Shown here piece by piece: positions 58,141 through 64,000 of a stretch of 64,000 nucleotides of DNA. The DNA lies in contig CAJQUN010001202.1 in NCBI GenBank assembly GCA_907163345.1, positions 28,049 to 92,048 of the forward strand. Direction: 5' to 3'. This DNA is from Haberlea rhodopensis. Its lineage: Eukaryota > Streptophyta > Magnoliopsida > Lamiales > Gesneriaceae. Within the stretch, counting starts at the first letter, position 1. Each line of letters begins with the position of its first letter. The position numbers and the translations under genes are program-made. Under the pieces are notes generated by a model. It had not been told where the DNA came from, did no database searches, and saw nothing but the letters and a program-made list of their open reading frames with translations.

Positions 58141-58349
58141 GGCATGAATCCAGACTTCAACTGCGGATTCCAAATCTTGATAATTGTTGAGTGCGCCTGT
58201 GAGTGTGCCTTAACTTTCATGTGGTCTGACATCTTTGTCTGAATGTGCCAACTTTTCTCGTGAGTTGTCCATTATTTTTTGTCTGAATGTGTTGAACGTA
58301 TCCGCACTAACTTCTAGTGGTCCACCTCTTTTCCTTTGTCAGGGAATCT

Positions 58350-59687
58350 TTACATTAGTGGTTTTGTGGTGCCCAAACTTTAGGAAAATGGGCTCTCTTG
58401 TCAGCAGGTCTTTTGTCTCTTCCTGCCTCTGATCTGTCGGGTTTGGAGCGGAATCCTTTCCCGAACTCTGGTTCTTTCTGCTCCGGGCATGCTTGGCAAA
58501 TATGGTCTAACCATCGGCCAATGTGTGCCATGTTGCAGAATTTTCGGTAAGTTTCCTTTCCTGTCGGGATCTTGTTTTCCCAAAGAATTCTTCTTTTTGT
58601 TTCAAAGAGTTATTCGGCAAATCTCGTGGAGGTTCCTGCCATGGAATTCAGCAAGAAAGTTCCGTTGGCTGAATTCTGAAAGAACTTGAATGAGTATTTG
58701 ACTTTGTCCATTTCTGTGAGACAAACCCAAAGACCACATGCTCGTCTGGTTGAAACTTCATCATCTGTGATAGTTCCAGCCAAAATTGGAATTCCTTCTA
58801 GTAGCGCCATTTTTATATTTTTCAGGGCGTTTCCATCTGGTCTTCTGAGCTTGATAAAATGAAAAGCTTCGATGAAGCCTTTCTTCGCCGGTTCTGGAGC
58901 AGCACTGAAAAAATAAAACTCCAAAATGTCGCCTCTTGCCAAATGTGGATTATTGGCCCAAGTCTCGTAAACAGCTTCTCTAATCCATTTCGTTAATTTT
59001 GATATTTCAGAGAAAGCTGGTGCCACAGTATAAACCGAAGCCAGAGCTTCGAAATTATACCATTCCTGAACATCGTTTGGATGGCTGCCTGGTTTCATCC
59101 GAACCCTCGGATATTTCCCTGAGATATCAACTATAGATTTGTCTGGGTTGATACCTCGCCTGGTAATTAGTTTCTCCCAAGTGCGTTGGTAATCCTGCAT
59201 ACGTGAAGAAACTAAATCATCATTAGTTTGAACCTTAGACTTGCCAGTCATTGGCCTAAGATTCAACTCTCTCTTTTACCCCAGAGGTGCTGGGTTGACT
59301 TGAAGGTTCAGATTGTGATGACATCTGACCCTCAACATTCGCTTCAGCTTGTACATCCTCAAGGAATGCATCATCTGCATCACTCGTGACAGGGGTACTT
59401 GAATCTCTTGCCTCCGGGTTAGATGAGTCCCGTTCTCTAAACACTTCTTTTTGCACCGTTGAAGGTGCGGCCTGAAGGAGAGGCCCTTTCAAAACTTCAA
59501 ACAATCGTTCATGGTCTCGAAAGCATGCTCGTATATGATCAGTAACAAGTTCCTGATCTGCTCGTTGAAGTCGTCCCGCGACCTCTACATTGAGACAAAG
59601 AGTCCCAAAATCTCGTTCCACGATCTCCAGGTTTTCCCTGAGATTCCTAACTCGTTTGAGGGTATCGCTAGCAATGTGTCCCTCCAT
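58350..59687 (-). pseudogene. Viral last ORF, copy 2, broken
   Basis: Same ORF as 31015-32351. The first frame is open 59687-59256, past the point where copy 1 shifts. A small deletion near 59270-59275 relative to copy 1 then shifts the frame to the one open at 59266-58610, and an in-frame stop at 58610-58612 cuts it before the basic C terminus. Confidence 0.6.
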
Positions 59688-60487
59688 CTCGTGTTAAGAA
59701 ATCTGCAAGATATTTTTATCAGATTTCACAATGACAATATCATAATCATAATATTGGCATCCAGCCTGCCATCTTAAAAGTCTAGCCTTTTCTGGTTTTG
59801 ATTCAATTTTATTTTTCAGAAAAGACTTAACACTAGTATTATCTATTTTTAAGATAAATTTATTTGCAAGTAAAAATAATGGCCATTTTTTAAAAGCCTT
59901 TCGAACTGCAAATAACTCTTTCTCGTTGATGTGCCATCTAATAACTTCGCTGTTATCAAATAGCCCACTGCAATATATGCATGGCACTTCTCCTTCTGGT
60001 GTAACTTTCATGAGGACTGCAGCCCACCAATAATCACTGGCATCTGTGTATAATACCAGTTCATCCTCGTCGTTTGGTATTGCAAGCTTTGGTAGTTGCC
60101 TGCAAACCTCCTTCAGTTGTTTGACAACTTGTCTGTGATCGGCATTCCACTCAAACTTAACATCTTTTTTGAGTAGTGGACTGAACACCTTCTTCTGGTT
60201 TGCTATATTGTTGATAAACATCCCAGCAAAATTAACAACTCCTAAAAATCTCTGAAGTTGTTTTAAATCCTTGAGGTCATCCGGATATCCTTATACTTTT
60301 TCAACAATATGATTCTGCAGAATAATTCCAGATTCGTCGATCTCAACTCCAAGGAACTCGATTTGTCTTATAGAATCACTGCTTTCTTTTCGGAAAGCAC
60401 TAATCCTTCCTTGTAACAAACATCTGAAAAGATTTCCAAATGTTTAAGATTTTCTTTCATGTTTTTTGATGCTATAAGAATGTCATC
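59672..60487 (-). pseudogene. Viral polymerase 3' part (RT end and RNase H), copy 2
   Basis: An open block at 59694-60221 holds the RNase H region (LVLYTDASDYWWAAV). Relative to copy 1 it has a one-base loss near 59708, an in-frame stop near 60290 and a one-base loss near 60371. Unlike copy 1, codon 509 is not a stop. RT is cut at 60487, shortly before the YIDD region. Confidence 0.7.
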
Positions 60488-61972
60488 TGTTGGGATATGC
60501 CCTAAGACATGTCATTGGATGATTTTTTTGACATACAATGTTTATGATTTTATGAATGGCAATTCATTATTATATATTATTCGTTTAACTGTGCAATGTG
60601 AATTAATATATATGTTAATGTCCTTAGAATAATATTGTATTATTCTTAAACATTGTCCCTAGTCAAGTATTATCATGAATCAGGATAATGATAATACATA
60701 GAGACTAGTATGTATTGATTGATGAATTGTTCATTGATATGAGATATCAAATCAACACATGGGTACATGTTAGAGAACGATGTACTGGACAGACCCACCA
60801 TGAGAATGCAACATGGATAGTTATATGATTGTCATATGCAATTCTCATAGTGATAATAATGTATGTAATCCTTACGACTTGTGATCATCAGAGATCCCAA
60901 CATAAGGAGTTATGTATCTTGATATTGTCAAACGTTACCCGTAACAGGTAAACTATAAAGGCGACTATTGGATACACTACGAATTATGTAGAGGGATGTT
61001 GACTGATCGAGATAGGATTTGTCCCTCCTATATAACAGAGAGTGTTTGGCCCTTGATCAAGTGAGAACTAAAATGCATGGCCATGCTCGAATGAGTCGAT
61101 ATGAGATATCGAGCTTATTCGTTTATTCTAGTTCTACTTGGGGATCAAGAAATAAAGATTGAATATACGAGTATGACTATTCCATGACTCGTGTTCAATC
61201 TCAACACAAAGGACAAAGGGATTAAGTTACATGGTTAATATTATCACAAGTTCTAAAGGTTATGTCGAGTCATTGACATTCTTGTAATTTGGGTAGCCTT
61301 GATGTGTTGCTAGATACCGCTCATTGCTTGTAACGTAAAATGAGATTTTATGTCACTGCCAACATTACAAGATCCTATCGGGTCGCACAAAAGATTAAAT
61401 CGATAAGGGAATTAAATTCATGGGATGAATTAAATAATTAAGAAGAGTCTTAATTAAATGATTATAAGGATTTAATTAAATCATGGGTGGGCCATGAGGC
61501 TTTAAGAAAGCCTTTAATTAAATCATATATAATTTGATATCAATGTGATTAATTGTTTAATCCAACACTTCATATCAAAATAACCTAGCATCCTCTCCCA
61601 AGCTCTCTCGGCCGCCTCACTCTCCTCCAATATCCACGGTCGCCGCCGTCTCTTGTTTTGGTAGAGTTTGGTAGTCGTTAGTCGGTTTTGAACCGGGAGT
61701 TTGTTTTGGTTCAAGAATAAGTCTAGCAACTTGTTCTTGAACGTCCCTTGTTCGATTAATCGTGTGGATACCGTAGAGGCAAGACCTTGGAGGTGTTGCT
61801 CGTGACTCGGAGTTCGTTGGACGTGGTGCTTCGTGGAATCTGCTCAAACACGCTACAAGGGTGAGACTGTTGTTATCCTTTATCCGATATGAACCCCTAT
61901 GTATAGATCCGGTGTCTTGTAATCCATAATTTTTATATTCCGCTGCGTACGATACTTGATGGATTACTTACA
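60488..61972 (+). repeat. 5' LTR of a Ty1/copia element
   Basis: Begins TGTTGGGATATGCC exactly where viral homology ends and finishes ...TTACTTACA one base before the primer site, giving about 1485 bp. It contains an AT-rich U3-like part and a GC-richer part near 61.6-61.9 kb. Confidence 0.7.
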
Positions 61973-64000
61973 GTGGTATCAGAGCCGTGTACAAGGCTCA
62001 TATCGGATTTATGTGATTAAATTGTTTTAATCATATTAGAATTAATATTGCATGCTATTTAAAACTGTATGAACATATATGATATGTTAATATTAAGTTT
62101 GTGAAATTATCATGAATTATATTTGATATAATTGATGTTTGATGTATACGATACACGAAGCGAATAATCGAATTAATTGAGTATGTTTCGGCCACCACCT
62201 AGTACACTTGACCCACGGCTTAGCCACGTGAGGGCTAGGGTTTTCGAACCCTTGGCTCGAGATGGCCTAGTCGTTGTGGCTCATGTTGGTGCATGAAGGT
62301 TTCGAGACGTGGATGAGTTTTGAAACTCTTTGGCTCGATGATGGTTCACGCATGCATGGATAAGTGGCTTCACCACGTGAGAGCTAGGGTTTTTCGAACC
62401 TTGGCTCGAGATGGTTGAGCCACCACCGTGCATGGCCTGACCGTGACTCGTGGCTAACAAATTCCAATGTTTCGATCAAGTTGGCTCGAAGGAAACACAA
62501 ACAAGGAGCAAGGCGGCTAGGGTTAGACCCTAGCGCCGCCGCCGCTCGGTCAATGGTTCGGCCATGGGCTAGGGTTTCGAACCCTAGGCCCATAATTGGT
62601 CTAGCCGTGGTGTTTGGTTGGTTCGAACCATGGTGGTTCGTGGCTTAGTCGCTTAAGTTCGTGGCATGTGAGTCCCGAGTACGATAATTTTCAAAAATTA
62701 TTTTACAGTTTTAATTAGAATTAAATTTTAAATTGTTAGAATTTAATTAATTAAATGTTAAAGCATGTTTTATGTGTTGTTTGAGCATGGTGCATGGTTA
62801 TAGCCCTTTGACCTATTAGATAGGATTTGTGTATGTTTGTAATTTATAATACGACCTGCGTGTCGTGCCTTCTCTATTTTATTCTAAATGTTATCCCTCC
62901 CTATGTTCCCCTCGAATGTGAATCGAGGAATTCTATATCTTGTAAATAGTGTAGTTTATTGTTGATGGTGATCAATGCAGATGGAGCATCGTGCCGGGAT
63001 GAGGAGACCATTCACAAATTGGAGCCAAAGAAGGTGCTTGTGAAGTTACCTTAGGTTGACTCTTAGGATTTTCTCATTGGCTTGAGAAAATCGCTAGTAG
63101 GGGCTATAACCATGTCACGTTAATTATGTATGTTGATGCATGATTTATCTTATGTTTTAGATTGATAATTGTATTACACATATATGTAGATATGTATACA
63201 CCTATATGTAGTGGACATATTTTAAATTATCAAACTAATCATGAGATCAATAAATCCCTCTAAAATATTAAGTTTTAGATGCCTTCCAAAATTAAAAGTA
63301 CTCGTCAAAACTTCGATTGTACATGTGTGGGTTTGCCAAAGCAAAGCACCGTGGCAATCTTAGTAAGGCGCGAAAGGATAAAATGATATCCGTTATGCTT
63401 TAAAATGGGTACGATTTAACTAGGTTATCTCAATAGGATTGGAACCTAGAGGCATGGGTTGGATAATAATTCATTTGATGAATTGAAAAAGTGTTGTTCG
63501 TCCAACTATCCAAGATTACATATGATGTAATTGACAAATTGTTGTCTACCTAAATAACCGAGTCTTGGGCGATTAGCCAAAGCTAACTCAAGATTAGGCA
63601 AAATATGGATCTTGCCCACTAAAGGTTTCGAGGGTTGATATATTTTAAAACAAAATAGTGGGAGTATCATTTAATATAAGACCATGTTAAATGATTAAAT
63701 CATAAACTTATTTGCATATTTATATTGTAGATATCCATGGCAACTAACAATACAACAAGCACATTATCACTGCGATCGGTCCTTGAGAAGGACAAATTAA
63801 ATGGGACAAACTTCCTAGACTGGTTATAGGAATCTGAGGATAGTCCTCAAAGAAAGAAAAGAAATAATGTCCTAAGAGAACCCTTACCTGTTGAGGAACC
63901 TCCCCTGACGCTACTAGAGCCGATAAAGATGCTTACAAGAACATCAGAATGACGCCCTTGATGTTGGCTGCCTTATGCTTGCCACCATGAACTCTGAGCC
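61973..64000 (+). mobile_element. Copia internal region with decayed gag, runs off the window
   Basis: The primer site TGGTATCAGAGCC is at 61974-61986. A leader of about 1.75 kb without long frames follows. The gag start is at 63737 (MATNNTTSTLSLRSVLEKDK, then NGTNFLDW), a copia gag hallmark. The frame is broken by a stop at 63827 with a one-base shift, then NLRIVLKERKE in the next frame, then further stops. The element is defective at least in gag; pol would lie to the right. Confidence 0.65.
62200..62625 (+). repeat. Repeated motif in the copia leader
   Basis: Three variants of 'ccacgtgagggctagggttt' followed by tcgaacccttggctcgagatgg occur at about 62223, 62375 and 62565 (the last with gggctagggtttcgaaccct). 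GC-rich against AT-rich surroundings. Confidence 0.55.

Larger units (their letters stand above)
57155..60487 (-). mobile_element. Endogenous pararetrovirus copy 2, truncated by a copia insertion
   Basis: Aligns with copy 1 from its left terminus (gggaaaattacggg, 57155; copy 1 29807) through leader, AATAAA, hairpin, TATA, last ORF, RNase H and into RT. It stops at 60487 where a copia LTR begins. The coat and movement genes, if present, lie beyond the window. The two copies look roughly 90% or more identical by eye. It sits about 310 bases upstream of the RER1 ATG on the same strand. Confidence 0.8.

Noticed and set aside
61523..61847. Minus-strand frames of 68-76 codons in the copia LTR
   Set aside because: They lie wholly within the LTR, antisense, with no domain.

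Overview
This window looks like nuclear DNA of a flowering plant, most likely a eudicot. It is AT-rich and gene-poor. The few host genes have short exons with GT-AG introns, and the space between them is filled with nested retrotransposons, DNA transposons, MITE-like repeats and two integrated copies of a plant pararetrovirus (Caulimoviridae). A broken fragment of the progesterone-5beta-reductase/iridoid-synthase-like family fits a eudicot, but the species cannot be named from the sequence alone.

Host genes, left to right: an ACBP3-type acyl-CoA-binding protein (3867-6217, +, four exons); a secreted glycine-rich protein converging on it (6975-7766, -); a syntaxin-6-like t-SNARE family protein (9889-11441, +, four exons); a possible small secreted peptide gene (12307-12571, +, weak); a PRISE-family pseudogene fragment (about 16.35-16.64 kb, -); a single-exon NYN-nuclease-like/C2H2 zinc-finger protein (28366-29703, -); and an RER1-type Golgi/ER sorting receptor (54298-56848, -, three exons, with two apparent one-base deletions in exon 2).

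Mobile DNA, left to right: LTR-like debris (0-2.8 kb); MITE-like repeats (8.5-9.0, 12.7-13.0 and 13.6-13.8 kb); a 560-bp terminal-inverted-repeat element (15.3-15.9 kb); a 5'-truncated RTE-type LINE (17.25-18.12 kb) next to or inside a degenerate plant-mobile-domain (PMD) gene (18.1-20.4 kb); beside that gene an array of palindromic GCCAAC/GTTGGC units (20.76-21.07 kb), then a solo LTR with a perfect 5-bp target duplication (21079-22330) and the PMD element's terminus (about 22.4 kb); and a deleted Ty1/copia element (22.43-23.6 kb). The 560-bp element shares both its ends and the GTTGGCG palindromes with the PMD element, so the two look like one transposon family.

From 39.4 to 50.1 kb lies a Mutator-like element carrying a decayed Ulp1-type protease gene (+) and a decayed MuDR-type transposase (-). 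Between them is a GTGCAC-rich minisatellite of about 1.1 kb. The transposase is split by a 3.8-kb LTR retrotransposon with a 5-bp target duplication. An L1-type LINE tail follows at 50.8-51.9 kb.

The most notable content is the endogenous pararetrovirus. Copy 1 (about 29.8-37.9 kb, -) is close to a whole genome. From the tRNA-Met primer site onward it holds two small ORFs, coat protein, 30K-type movement protein, protease-RT-RNase H, and a positional transactivator/inclusion-body ORF. Neighbouring ORFs overlap by a few bases, and a TATA box and AATAAA lie after the last ORF. Copy 2 (57.16-60.49 kb, -) keeps only the 3' part and is cut in its RT region by the 5' LTR of a Ty1/copia element that runs off the right edge. 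Both copies end at the same viral position on the left, and each sits 0.1-0.3 kb upstream of a host gene (NYN, RER1) with its promoter pointing towards that gene. Every main viral ORF is broken by stops or frameshifts.
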